NCBI RefSeq assembly: GCF_000143415.4
Contig: NW_003314345.1
Span: 756,264-820,263 of the forward strand
Length of the DNA stretch: 64,000 bases
Direction of reading: 5' to 3'
Source: Selaginella moellendorffii
Lineage: Eukaryota > Streptophyta > Lycopodiopsida > Selaginellales > Selaginellaceae
In this document: positions 43,046-53,413 of the stretch, one piece after another
Position numbering within the stretch: the stretch's first letter is position 1
Layout: each line of letters starts with the position of its first letter
Translations under genes and position numbers: made by a program
The notes under the pieces: generated by a model
Database searches by the model: none
The model's input: only the letters and a program-made list of their open reading frames with translations
What the model was told of the DNA's origin: nothing

Positions 43046-44420
43046 TCAAGCCAAGATGTCTTTAATAGAAGCAATTGTGCCAGTTACTGCCAAACAAATC
43101 CCCACTAACAACATGATTACAAGTCCAACCATGTGTGCTCTTGGTAGTGTAAACTGATAGATCTTCAAATAGAAAACTATAGGCAAAATTACTCCTAGTA
43201 GCATGTCAATGGATGACCCAACAAACTCGATAATACCAGCAAATTTAGGAAGGCCCAGCGCAATAGCCATAATCACGAGAGTAGTAAAAGAGCTCACAAC
43301 AACTCTTATCACTATAGACACAAGGCTCTTTGGCTGAATACTGAATTTCCTTGCAATAATTTCATGGACATCCGATGTTATAGGATGCATAAGAAGTGGA
43401 AATTTAGAAACTGGAATAACAAAAGATACCCAGATAGCAAGCCTGAAACCACATACTATATAATCTAAAAAGACTAATATAGAAAATCTAATGAACAAAC
43501 CTTGAAGCCAGCAAATGACTTGGTAAGTTTTGAGTGATCAAAGGGGCTGTAGTGAACCCAAACATAAAGCTTCCCAATAATCCAAAGAGTAAAAATACAG
43601 CTGTGAACACTCCAAAAGCAATTGAGAGTACCTGAAAAGAAGTGCAACACTTCCATGAATATTGGTTTACAAAATAACGCACCAGTGTGAAAGATCCTTG
43701 GTTTCTCATTGAATAATAGATGCTTGGATAAATTGGAGCTGATCCATAGCCAAAAGAATAAATTCCAATGGACTTTGATATCTGTGAAGTTCGAACAAGT
43801 GGAATTCGGGCTTTGAATCCAACCCCATCAAAGAACCCGATGTAAATGGTCAATGCCATGACAAATAAGAGCCCAAGTGTACAACACAACGAGAAAAAGG
43901 AGACTGTAGATAACTTCTCGAACCAAGTCGCAGGAACGATAACCCCCATAGCAACAAATGTTGCAAACTCTCTTGTGTTTAGTAACCCAAAGTGATGCAA
44001 ATGAGTTGGAATACTTTGTGCTAAATCCCCCACTGCAATTAGAAATCCCAAAAGCGTGCATAATGTTTCCAAGTAGAAAAGTAAGCTTGTGATTAATCGC
44101 CCCCATCTGGGAAATGCTGTGGAAGCAATCAGAGTGTAACGTGAGATATCTCCACTATATTGCATGCATCCTATCATCAGGAGCACTCCACACCAATAAA
44201 ATAATCCAATGCCAATGCAAATGCCAACCCCAACATAGCCAGAAGTAACCATGCTGTATGGGCTAGCCAAGGTTGATACACCTGATCAAAAAGAGCTAAT
44301 AAAAACCCAAAGAGAAAAAGAAAAAGAAATCAATATACCAAATAACACAATGAAAGAATTCCACATCGCTTGCCAGAAAGTAGAATTGCCACCACCAGTG
44401 TGTTCTTGATGATCTGCCAT
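43046..44420 (-). CDS. AVT-type amino-acid transporter (AAAP family)
   Basis: Four exons on the minus strand: 44420-44339, 44281-43683, 43631-43501 and 43442-43046; introns of 57, 51 and 58 bp. The product is 402 aa. The N-terminus is short and polar, then STFWQAMWNSFIVLFGVSTL starts the first membrane segment, the pattern of vacuolar amino-acid transporters (AVT/VAAT). About ten hydrophobic segments follow to the C-terminus. Conserved AVT-like stretches include SIGIYSFGYGSAPIYPSIY and SMRNQGSF. It is shorter than many plant AVTs because the N-terminal tail is brief. The likely role is proton-coupled amino-acid movement across the tonoplast or another membrane; substrate not determinable. Confidence 0.85.
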
Positions 44421-44551
44421 AGCTTTGCTGTACCAAAAGCCCTTTTCAGCATTTGTATATTAGGGTTTATACTGCATTGTTCCAAGGGTCCACCAGAAAT
44501 GGAATGTTCGAATCTTTTTGTATAGCGTTTTTGTGAAAAATTAATCGTAAT

Positions 44552-45891
44552 TTACACTCCAGTAGCTCCATTAGCTCTTGCTGCCACCGCGCTCTCGCCC
44601 CCGGCTCTTATGGACAAGGGGCTCATACTCCTCGAGCCTCCAGAGATCACCATCTCCCTGTCAAGAAACACCACCGCCACAGTTATATCGTCGTGGAAAT
44701 GCCGCCTCACGCCGCGCTCGATGCGTATCAAGTCCAAGTATCTCATCTCTCGTTTCCTGGCCGCCTCTTGCAACGCAGCCTTGATCAGTCGCCTCGCGAT
44801 CCCCTGGAAAACAAACCGTTCAGTCCAGCTATAGTTTGAGTCGCACCAAAAAACGAGCAAAGAGAAGGAAAGCTTACTGCTCGAGGATGGCTGTATACAA
44901 TGTCTACGGCTTCCTGGCTGGACAAGTGCTCCCACAGCCCGTCCGACGCGAATATCAAAAACTGGTCCGCTGGTCTGAGGGTGAAGACACTGATCGATGG
45001 TTCCGCAGTCAGCACAGGCCTCTCTAGTGGCTGTGGAAGGCGAAACCGAGCGATAAGTGGCTCCCTGTTAAATTCCGCTTTCTTTAGGTACACATCACCG
45101 ATGGACTTGGTCACCTGCGGGATCAAGCAAAAAATAGGATTAGAAACACTCTCTCGAGCTACCAAGTTGAGGACTTACCTGGATTATCCCTTTGACACGC
45201 CAGACTCCATGCCTGAGAACGACAATGTGTGAGTCGTCTGGATGTAAGTCCTTGAGCTCCTGACGCACGGCATCTATGCTGGCATTGTGCTCAGCAGAGA
45301 GCTGAATCGCTGTGATCCTGTTATCCCGTCCCAGGAAAGTTCCCATGACCGCCCTCGAATCGCCCAAGTTGGCGACGAACAGTTGGTTCCCTCGTATCAA
45401 CCCGACGAGGCAGCACGATCCAACCGTCGCGATCTGTGGTCTTAATGCCCAGGAGCCAGCGACGTATCTCTCGAAACCATCCTCGGTTGACAAGATCGCT
45501 CTTCGCAAAACATCGCTCGTGAAGTCACCCTCCTGCGAAGCAAGCCCTGGAAGAAGAGGAGTAAGAGACTACCATACAGCAAAAGAATCGAGCACACACT
45601 TTGCAAGTTTTGCCAGAGATGGTTGTTGATATACTGAGCCGCCTCCGGGCCGCCGTGTCCATCGTAGACGCCAACGAAAGTTTTGCCAGGCCCGGTCTCG
45701 ATCTGGGTGTGATCCTCGAGTATGGAGTTCGCCTGTACTACAGCTATGGAGAAGTCGCCAAATGCGTGCTTCCCAATGTCGTGGAACCAGAGGAGAGCAT
45801 CGTTGCGACTGGGAACCGTGGCGCCGATATGGACATACTGCTCAACGCGTTTCCAGCATCCTACTACCATCTTCGACAGTCGTGCCAGCAT
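44552..45891 (-). CDS. Protein phosphatase 2C (clade D type)
   Basis: Four exons: 45891-45600, 45546-45179, 45114-44878 and 44803-44552; introns 53, 64 and 74 bp; product 382 aa. The metal-binding blocks are present: [13 protein letters not shown] (D77, G78), [34 protein letters not shown] and [12 protein letters not shown]. The N-terminus and the [14 protein letters not shown] segment match plant clade D PP2Cs, whose studied members dephosphorylate plasma-membrane H+-ATPase and are inhibited by SAUR proteins; that role is inferred. A rearranged partial copy lies at 38.8-39.8 kb. The gene is divergent from the MOS11-like gene at 46617. Confidence 0.93.
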
Positions 45892-46117
45892 CCCTCATTT
45901 CATCACAAAAATTCCACGCGTCCCACAAACCTGTGCATTCTTCCTCGTCTTTATCCCTCCATCGATCAGCCAACTTCGTTTAGCACGGCGCCCTGGAAAC
46001 CATGGAGGCAGCAGTCCGCCGGATTGCTCAGCATATCAATCGCGAGTCGCGCGAATGGCAAGAAATGCCCCGATCGGCGGATCGGAGAGCGGAGGACCGG
46101 AAATGGAGCTGGGTAGC

Positions 46118-46616
46118 CGCTTGCCGCAGCTAGAATTCGAGGAAGAAGCCACCCTAAGAGAAACCCTAGGAGAGGAGGGGCACCCAACGAGGCGAAAATT
46201 CCACTGGCGATCCACACAGAATGGAGGAACCACCGAGGACGCCCCGAGCTGCTGGAGGCCAAGAAGAAGAAACGAATGGATTCCCCTCTCCTCCACTCCA
46301 CTGTTCCTCGCGAGCGCCTTCACAGGGCAAAATGAGAAGACCTAAAAACCCACACATACGCGCTTATATCTTTAAAAGTCGCCATTGGCGAGCCACGTAA
46401 GCTAATGGAATCTCTCGGCATATCTTCCCATGAGTTCGAGAATCTTTTCATCTGGCACTAAACTAGAACGATTCCGAGCATATGCTGCCTGACGTGGAAA
46501 GTATTTAGGGCGTGCTGACTTGGCAAGGGATATTCGTTTGCGAGAAGCCCTAGAACATCAAGGGTTTCGGGATCCTTGCGGCTTGGGCGCGTAGGTTCTA
46601 GGATTGCGATCTAGGA
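46118..46616. other. Intergenic between divergent PP2C and MOS11-like genes
   Basis: Likely promoter region for both genes. GCCCTAGAACATCAAGGGTT-type sequence lies just before the MOS11-like ATG. No other feature is seen. Confidence 0.45.
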
Positions 46617-47393
46617 ATGAGTTCTTCCGCAGCTCCGGAAGAGGAGGCACAGAGCAAGGCGGCGGCGGCAGCGGTGGCGGCGGAGGTAGAGCAGGGCTCG
46701 TCGCCGGAGGTAAACGATGCGGTGGGAAGTGAGAGCGGAGCGGCGGCGCAAATTCAAGCCGAGGACAGCGGCAATGGCCAGGTTGAGGCCGCGGATGGGA
46801 ATTCTCGGGATGGCGTGTCGGTAGAGAATGGGGGGAAGGAGGAGGGAGTGGTTTGTCTGGAATCTCCGGGGCCCCTCTCGGACATGGAGAAGAAGCAGCG
46901 GCGCGCCGAGCGCTTTGGCGTGGGCTTGAATTTCAGCGAGGATGAGAAGCGCAAATTGCGAGCGTCAAGGTAAGAAAGAGCTCACATCCTTTTTGTTTCT
47001 TTGCATTCCAGGCTAATATCTTGGCTTGCAGGTTTAACGCCAGTGATAAGAAAGGTGTGTCGAAAGCTAAAGTTTCGATTGAATCAGAGACGGAGAAGAA
47101 GAATGCCCGGGCTGCGAGGTTTGGAACCGCCAATGTTGCGAGCGCCAACGAAGACGCCAAGAAAAGGGCCCGGCTTGATCGATTCTCTGGAGTAGATTCC
47201 AACTTAGAAGCCGAGAAGAAGAAGGCAAGAGCTGCGAGGTACGTAGTGCTCGCTTCGAGTTTTTCCATTTTTTTCTCTTCTGTGGCTCACTGCTCTTTGT
47301 TGGCACAGGTTTGCGGCGACATCAAACGAGGAAAATCTGAAGAAGAAGCTGGGAACCGACACGACTCCGGTGGCTACTGCAGCGCAGGGATAG
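46617..47393 (+). CDS. MOS11: MOS11/THO1-like mRNA-export factor
   Basis: Three exons: 46617-46969, 47032-47238 and 47309-47393; product 214 aa. The N-terminal third is acidic and Ala/Glu-rich. The rest holds repeated basic motifs of the Tho1/MOS11 C-terminal family: KKQRRAERFGVGLNF, KKNARAARFG, KKRARLDRFSG and KKKARAARFAA. Both introns fall inside Arg codons of these repeats. Arabidopsis MOS11 and its animal counterpart SARNP associate with the TREX complex and the UAP56 helicase in nuclear mRNA export; this role is inferred. There is no SAP domain at the N-terminus, as in plant MOS11. The ATG is the first in frame. Confidence 0.85.
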
Positions 47394-47752
47394 ACGCTAA
47401 CAATCCGGATGGACGCTGACAGGAGTTTATGGGTAAGAGCTTACTGATGCATCTTCGCATCGTCGTCACAAGGTCCTTAGTTTACTGCATTCTTGGGTGA
47501 ATTTTTGCCTGTTTGACTGCTTGTTTGCTTCTATTAGCGTAGAGCTTGTAGAGCTTGTAGTGTTCTTTTCGTGTAATGTATAAACAGGTGTTCTTCGTTA
47601 CTCCCACAACTGTGTAGCGTCAAACGCAAGCGTTGTCCGGTCCTGGTATATTCGTCACGCGTCCATTGCTTGGGGAGCAAGGCATTGTCTCGTAGTATAA
47701 AAACTTCTTTTTTTGAAACTGTTGCGAGTGGAGTCGAGACACTCTTTGCGCG

Positions 47753-48133
47753 ATGGTGACGATAATTCACACGAAGACGAAGGCGGAGGTTCGCGAGGAG
47801 GAGAGGAGAGCGAGAGAGGCAGCGAAGCAAGGTTGGTGGCAGCCGCATTCTTGTTTTTCTCTGCGAATTTAGCTCTAAATCTTCTTTCTTTCGCAGGGGC
47901 CGGAACAAGCACGAAAACTCCGGAAAAGACAAGCACGAGAACTCCGGAAGCGGCGCCAAGAAAGCCTGAAGGTGAGTTCGAGGAACGAGAGACCGAAGTT
48001 ACGTTGTTCCTTTCCAGCTGCAGAGCCAAAAGATGAAAACACGAAGAAGAAGCTGGAAGAGGATGAGCTCCAAGACGTAAAGAAGAAGCGCAGAAAGAGC
48101 CTGGAATCAGGGGAGTCGAGTAACCCAGCTTAA
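47753..48133 (+). CDS. Small Lys/Glu-rich protein (hypothetical, three exons)
   Basis: Exons 47753-47831, 47897-47971 and 48024-48133 join in phase to 87 aa; an alternative acceptor at 48017 adds two residues. All junctions are GT-AG with short introns (65 and 52 bp), like the neighbours. The product begins MVTIIHTKTKAEVREEERRA. It contains a repeated Thr-Lys/Arg-Thr-Pro-Glu segment (STKTPEKTSTRTPEA), then a basic tail with KKKRRKS that could act as a nuclear signal. It lies just after the MOS11-like gene and tail to tail with a PPR gene. No family recognised. Real splicing needs transcript support. Confidence 0.45.
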
Positions 48134-48171
48134 GCTTCTTCTCTACGGAGGTCAAAACCTTTTTTTTTCTT

Positions 48172-50226
48172 TCAAAACTTGTGTTCTATGATGTTTGCCA
48201 GAGCTACGTAAGGCCCGGCGTTGCAATTCTCGTCGTTGATCGCCGATCGAGCAGCATGGGCTGCGAAGTCCGAGCGGCTGTGACGCCTACAAGCCCCCAG
48301 CAAATTCGCCCAGTCGTGGAAATCCGGCTCGAAAGGCATATGGGCGATGAGATCTCTCATGTCGCGAACGTATCCCGCTCGCCCAAGCATGTCGATCAAG
48401 CAGCCGTAGTGCTGCTTTGTTCTCGAGACCTGGTGATCGCCCAGCATCGAAACGAAGAAGTTGGAAGCCACTTTGACGTCGCCCGAGTGGCTCGAGCCGA
48501 GCAAAACGCAAGTGAAAGAGATTTGCTCCGGCTGGACGCCCTCCAGTTTCATGGCCTGGAAGTAGTTTAGCACATCGCTTGGATCCGCATTGTGAGCAAA
48601 CACTCCGAGCATACAGTTCCACGAGACAAGATCTCGCTCGGGCATTCTAGTGAAGAAGTCTTGCGCGAGTTTGTAATGCCCGCACTGGGCATACACTGCA
48701 AGCATAGCGTTCCACGAGATTAAGTCGTGATCGGGCATTTGATCAAACGTTTCTTTTGCTTTAGAGATTTTTCTGTGTTGGCCATAGCCGGCTAGCAACG
48801 CGTTCCACGATCCGATCGCTCTTTCGGGCATAGAGTTAAAGATCTTCTCAGCATCTTCTATATGCCCGGCTTGGGTATATGCTGCTAGCATCGCGTTTCT
48901 TGAGATTACGTTCTTCTCTTGTATGGAATCAAAAAAGCATCTTGCATTTTCGAGTTGCCCCTTGTTTGCGTAAGCTGTGATCATCGCTGTGGCGGCTACG
49001 ATGTCCGTATGGGGCATCTCACCGAAGATCTTTCTGGCATCTTCCAAGCGTCCCAGCTGCGAGCACACCGCTACCATTGTACTCCAAGAAATAAGATTCC
49101 TTCCGGGCATGGAATTAAAGAGTTCTCTCGCGTTTTCGAATCGACCGTTCTCAGCATATGCAACCAGCATTGCATTCCAGGAAATGACGTCACGATTGGG
49201 CATGGAATCAAAGACGAGCTTGGCTTCACGAAGATGCCCATTCTGCGAATATGCCGTGAGCATCGCGTTCCACGAGGCAGTGCTCCTGTCGGGCATGAGA
49301 TCGAACAAGCGCCTTGCCTCGTGGATATTCCCTTCCTGGGCATATGCGGACAGCATCGCGGTCCAGGAGACGAGATTCCTATCCGGCATGCCGTCGAAGA
49401 TTCTCCTTGCGATCTGGAGATGCCCAGCCTGAGAATATGCCGTCAGGAGCGTCGTCCACGAGACCAGGTTTCGCTCCGGCATTCGATCAAACAACGCTTG
49501 TGCCTCTTCCAGATGCCCGGTTTGGGTATATGCTGCAAGCATGGCGTTCCAGGAGATCAGATTCCGGTATCTTATTCCCGCAAACGCATATTCTGCACCA
49601 CAGAGATTCCCTCCTTGGGCATATGCTCCCAGCATCGCGTTCCACGAGACGGCATCCCACTCAGGCATCGAGCGGAGAATCGCTTCCGCAGGTTTCAAAT
49701 GCAGGTTATTCGCATATGCTGTGAGCATCAAGTTCCACGACACCATATCCATCTCGGGCATCGCATCGAAAACTCGTCTTGCTTGGATCAAGCTCCCGCT
49801 GCTGATCGTTGCAGTGAGAATCGCATTCCATGACACCACATCCCTGTCCGGCATTCGATCGAAGATTTGCTTCGCTCGATCAAGATCTCCGACACGAACA
49901 TACGCCGCCAGTATCGAGTTCCAAGACACCACATCTCGATCGGGCATGGCATCAAACACCGCAGATGCCCACCGCAGATGCCCGTTCTGGGCATATGCTG
50001 CGATCAGGAGATTCCAGGTATATACATCCCGGGCTTCCATGGAATCAAACACCGCCCTTGCGAGCTCCACGCTGCCACACCGTCCGTACATCTGTATGAG
50101 AAGATTCGAGAGATATACTCCCTGGCTGGTGGTGGAATCGATCCACGGGCTGGCTGCGTCGTGGAGATTGAGCGCGTCAGCGAAGCTTTGACAGCGCTTG
50201 ATACAGTCGCCCAGATTCGCGGGCAT
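48172..50226 (-). CDS. Pentatricopeptide repeat protein with about 17 tandem 31-residue repeats
   Basis: Intronless, 684 aa, from ATG 50226. After a short N-terminus it consists of consecutive 31-residue PPR motifs of the S/SS kind, such as LISWNAMLAAYTQTGHLEEA, with almost no spacing. Near the C-terminus is one longer motif, then an E1-like region (HYGCLIDMLGRAGYVRDMRDLIAHMPF) ending at NIIEHKF. No E+ or DYW domain. Residues 5 and last of the motifs, the RNA-code positions, are mostly N/D or N/N, predicting a pyrimidine-rich target. An organelle RNA-binding role is likely. The start is only 225 bp from the divergent small heat-shock gene. Confidence 0.9.
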   Translation of the reverse strand: MPANLGDCIKRCQSFADALNLHDAASPWIDSTTSQGVYLSNLLIQMYGRCGSVELARAVFDSMEARDVYTWNLLIAAYAQNGHLRWASAVFDAMPDRDVVSWNSILAAYVRVGDLDRAKQIFDRMPDRDVVSWNAILTATISSGSLIQARRVFDAMPEMDMVSWNLMLTAYANNLHLKPAEAILRSMPEWDAVSWNAMLGAYAQGGNLCGAEYAFAGIRYRNLISWNAMLAAYTQTGHLEEAQALFDRMPERNLVSWTTLLTAYSQAGHLQIARRIFDGMPDRNLVSWTAMLSAYAQEGNIHEARRLFDLMPDRSTASWNAMLTAYSQNGHLREAKLVFDSMPNRDVISWNAMLVAYAENGRFENARELFNSMPGRNLISWSTMVAVCSQLGRLEDARKIFGEMPHTDIVAATAMITAYANKGQLENARCFFDSIQEKNVISRNAMLAAYTQAGHIEDAEKIFNSMPERAIGSWNALLAGYGQHRKISKAKETFDQMPDHDLISWNAMLAVYAQCGHYKLAQDFFTRMPERDLVSWNCMLGVFAHNADPSDVLNYFQAMKLEGVQPEQISFTCVLLGSSHSGDVKVASNFFVSMLGDHQVSRTKQHYGCLIDMLGRAGYVRDMRDLIAHMPFEPDFHDWANLLGACRRHSRSDFAAHAARSAINDENCNAGPYVALANIIEHKF

Positions 50227-50451
50227 GTGCCGTTCGCCACGGTGTCACGCCGTAATATTCCGTCAAGACAGCTCACATCACGCGGGTGAGACGTGGCGCG
50301 CTCGTGCCTCTTGAGATCGACGACGCAGGGAGCTCCGCTGGTGCTATATAGCGTCTCTCCTGGGACGTGGTCTGTGTTCTCGCCCGAGCGCTGCCCTACT
50401 GGTTCTAGGATCTCTCTTCTCTCCGCGAAATTCTCGATCGATCTTCTAGCA

Positions 50452-51755
50452 ATGCCGACGCTTCTCCAGCAATTGCCATTCCGAGTGAGGTCGACGATCA
50501 AGCGCGACGAGGATGCGAGCGACGCGCCCCCGATTGGAGGTCTCCTTCCCTCGATCTCTCGAAATCTCTACTCATTCTCTTCGCATTGCGCCTTGTTTCT
50601 TGGATAATCGCTGTCTTTCTTGGTGTTCTCTCCCTTTCCTGATCGATTCCGCCTTCTTTCTCGCAGAATCCATGGCGGAGAACATCTTCAAGGCGATGGA
50701 GAAGGCCATGATCGAAGAGGAGGAGGAAGGCCGGTGTCTTTCGATCGCATGCACAGAGATTTTGGATGTCGATCTTTATGTTCTTGGTTCTTTCTTGCGC
50801 AGAGAGGTACGAGCGGTACGGGAAGGAGAAGGAGCAGAAATTCAAGCTCCACGTCTCCTGGCTCGAGACATCCGAGAGCCACATCATCGCTGTCGAGCTG
50901 CCCGGTAGTAAAATCTCTCCCCTTGCGTTGCATCTCTATTCTCTCGGACATCGCTGACCCCCGCTGACATTCGCTGACCCTGGTCCACTAACTCTGACTC
51001 GTTGCTCGTTCTAACGATCGTTTTGCTGAATCGATGTAACCTTCTCTTTGTTGTCGCGAATGGGATTTCTAATCTTCCTCGTTTTCTTTCTTTATCTAGC
51101 GATCTAACCATTTCCATTCCTCTTGTTGTCGCGATCTTTGTTCTTTCTTTCGCTCGTTCTCTCCATTTTTCGAAATTCTTTTGTTCTTTGCTCGGCTCGC
51201 GAAATTCTTTTGTTCTTTGCTCGCCTCTTTCCACCAATCCAGATTGCTCGGCATTGTTTTGTTCTTCTCGTTTTCTTCTTCGGAATTCTTATTGTGATCC
51301 AACGATTTCCATTTCTCAGAGTTTTTGTCTTCCGGATAGATCGGTTGTTCTCTTCGAATTTCTCTTCCGCTGCTCGCTTTCCATCAATCTAGAGCGCGTG
51401 ACTAACACTTCCATTCTTCGATGTAATTCCTCTTTCGTTGCGCTTTCGTTGCGCTTTCGTTGCTAATGGCTGGTTGGCTCTCTCGATCGCAGGAGTGGAA
51501 AAGTCGGGCATCAAGCTCCAGAAGATGGGCGATCAGGCGCTGCAACTCTCGGGCGAGCGCGAGGACGTGCTGCCGCTGCCCAAGGACGACGCCAAAGCCA
51601 AGTTCCGCCAGAAGGAGCTCCGCGCAGCCACCTTCTCGCGGGTCTTCAAGTTCCCGTCCAAGGTCAAGGAGATCAAGGCCACCTTCACAAACGGCATCCT
51701 CACCATCACCGTCCCCAAGGAGCACGACACCGTCATGACCATCGCCATCCAGTAG
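50452..51755 (+). CDS. Small heat-shock protein (Hsp20/alpha-crystallin domain)
   Basis: Four exons: 50452-50539, 50667-50733, 50807-50904 and 51493-51755; product 171 aa. The N-terminal arm is variable with an acidic run (IEEEEEG). The alpha-crystallin domain starts near residue 60: FKLHVSWLETSESHIIAVELPGV, then SGIKLQKMGDQALQLSGERE, and the closing GILTITVPK motif. There is no obvious targeting peptide, so a cytosolic ATP-independent chaperone is likely. The exon 2/3 junction is the least certain: phase demands the acceptor at 50806. The third intron is 588 bp and T/C-rich, far longer than the others nearby. Confidence 0.82.
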
Positions 51756-52007
51756 AACAAACAAGAACAAAATCTTATAGATCTCTCCTTCCCAATTCTC
51801 CTCTAGCTCGAGGCTGGCGCCATTTTTTTGCGCTGCCGAGAGAGATCTAGTTCTTTGCTGATCAATCAATCGATTCTATGTTAGCTTCCATCTACCCTGG
51901 GATCGATCGCCATCGATTTCCACGTGATCGATCGCTCGATCACTCCGCGTTTAGTTGTATCATTCCTCGCGCGTTTCTAGAGCTAATCATCACATTGTAT
52001 TGTGATA

Positions 52008-53343
52008 ATGGCTGTGATAATGGCTGCCGCGATAGCGCTAGAAAGACCATGGCCAGTGCTTTGCTTGCCCAAATCCTCTTCGCGAATTCGATGTAGCGCC
52101 AGCGATTGCTCCGGTGGAGGGGCTGGACGAAAGAGAAGAGATCTCCTGCTGGCGTCGGGAATTCTCACTACCCAGATCGTTGGCGGCGCCGCTAGAGCGA
52201 TCGAGGCGGGTAGCGCGGCGGGCATCAGGGCGCTCGTCCAGGAAGCCCAGGAGGAATGGGGACGAGGGTTGGATCCAGAAAACCCTGATCGCGCAACGAG
52301 CTTGGATCGCGCGTGCCGGATTTTCGACCGCATTGTCGCCATGGATCCCGCCAGGACCGCGTGGCTAGAAGGGCGAGGCCAGGTAAGATTCTTTCTTGGA
52401 AGATCGATTCGAGCTTCTTCTCTCGCGCAGGTTCGTGTGGATGCCAAGCGATTCGAGGAAGCGGTGGCCGATTTCGATGAAGCGATTCGCAGGTACTGAG
52501 GATTTTTTTTCTTTGTGATCTTAGAGGATTCGTGGCTTAGGCAGCCAGGGAACTATCGAGCTTACTCCGGACGAGCGCTGGCTTTCGAAGGGCTGGCGCA
52601 GTGGAGCAACGCGGTCGCGGATTACACGGAAGCTTTGCAACGAGGAAGAGCCGCGACTGGGTATCGGGATCCATACGTGATGAACAGCCGAGGGAATGCT
52701 CTCGCTTCGCTTGGGCGGTACAAGGAGGCACTGCGCGACTACTCGGCAAGCTTTGACGTGAGAGCATCGATCGATCATAAAACTCTTCGTTTTGCTTGCT
52801 CGAGAGCTGCTCGATCTTTCTAAAGTTTAGAGTTATATGTGTATGATCTTGGCAGGCTTTCCAGGATGCAAGGGAGCTGGACGGGGCCATCTACGCGAAA
52901 GCCAACGCTGCTCTCATGCGTATCCAGGTAATTTGGCTTCCATCTCCCACCGATCGATCATCGAGAAACTCTAACTTTGAGAATGTTTCAATCAGGTTGG
53001 CGATGAAGCAAATGGACTCAAAGAGTTGCTAGCAGTGGCACGAAGAGCTCCCGGAAGCATCGACATGCGAGCGGCACTCGCGGCCGTGTACTGGTCCATG
53101 GTGAGAGCTTCGATCTCCAGGATCTCATTTCATCGCTACCATCTTTTCGAAACTTCACAGGGCCGAGCCAACGAAGCCGAGGACGAGTGGGAGTTTGCCT
53201 GCGAGAAGATAAACTCGGGCAGGCTCTTCGACGGCTGCGAGCGCTACAAAGACACGGACTGGCTCAAGAGGATCCGGCGATGGCCCCCGGTTATGATCCA
53301 ACACATGGACGATTTCTTGCGAGTCCGTAAATCTCCAAGGTGA
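52008..53343 (+). CDS. Chloroplast-targeted TPR-like protein
   Basis: Six exons: 52008-52382, 52431-52492, 52541-52757, 52856-52927, 52996-53100 and 53161-53343; product 337 aa. The first intron (48 bp) has no stop and is a multiple of three, so it is called from its GTAAG/CGCAG borders and from the continuity of the TPR-like helices. The N-terminus resembles a transit peptide (SSSRIRCSASDC), followed by GRKRRDLLLASGILTTQIVG and an ARA site, suggesting thylakoid-lumen delivery by a twin-arginine-like signal. TPR-like helix pairs follow (FEEAVADFDEAI, QWSNAVADYTEAL, GRYKEALRDYSASF). The conserved tail is YKDTDWLKRIRRWPPVM. The partner is unknown. Confidence 0.85.
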
Positions 53344-53413
53344 CCACCACCATGCCCGGATCATCCATTTTTATTTCTCGATCGCGGCCACAAGTTACGG
53401 AGAAAACCAGCTC

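Noticed and set aside
52383-52430. Treating the 48 bp as coding in the TPR gene
   Set aside because: It is open and in frame, but has GTAAG/CGCAG borders and its translation interrupts a helical repeat; intron preferred, with some doubt.
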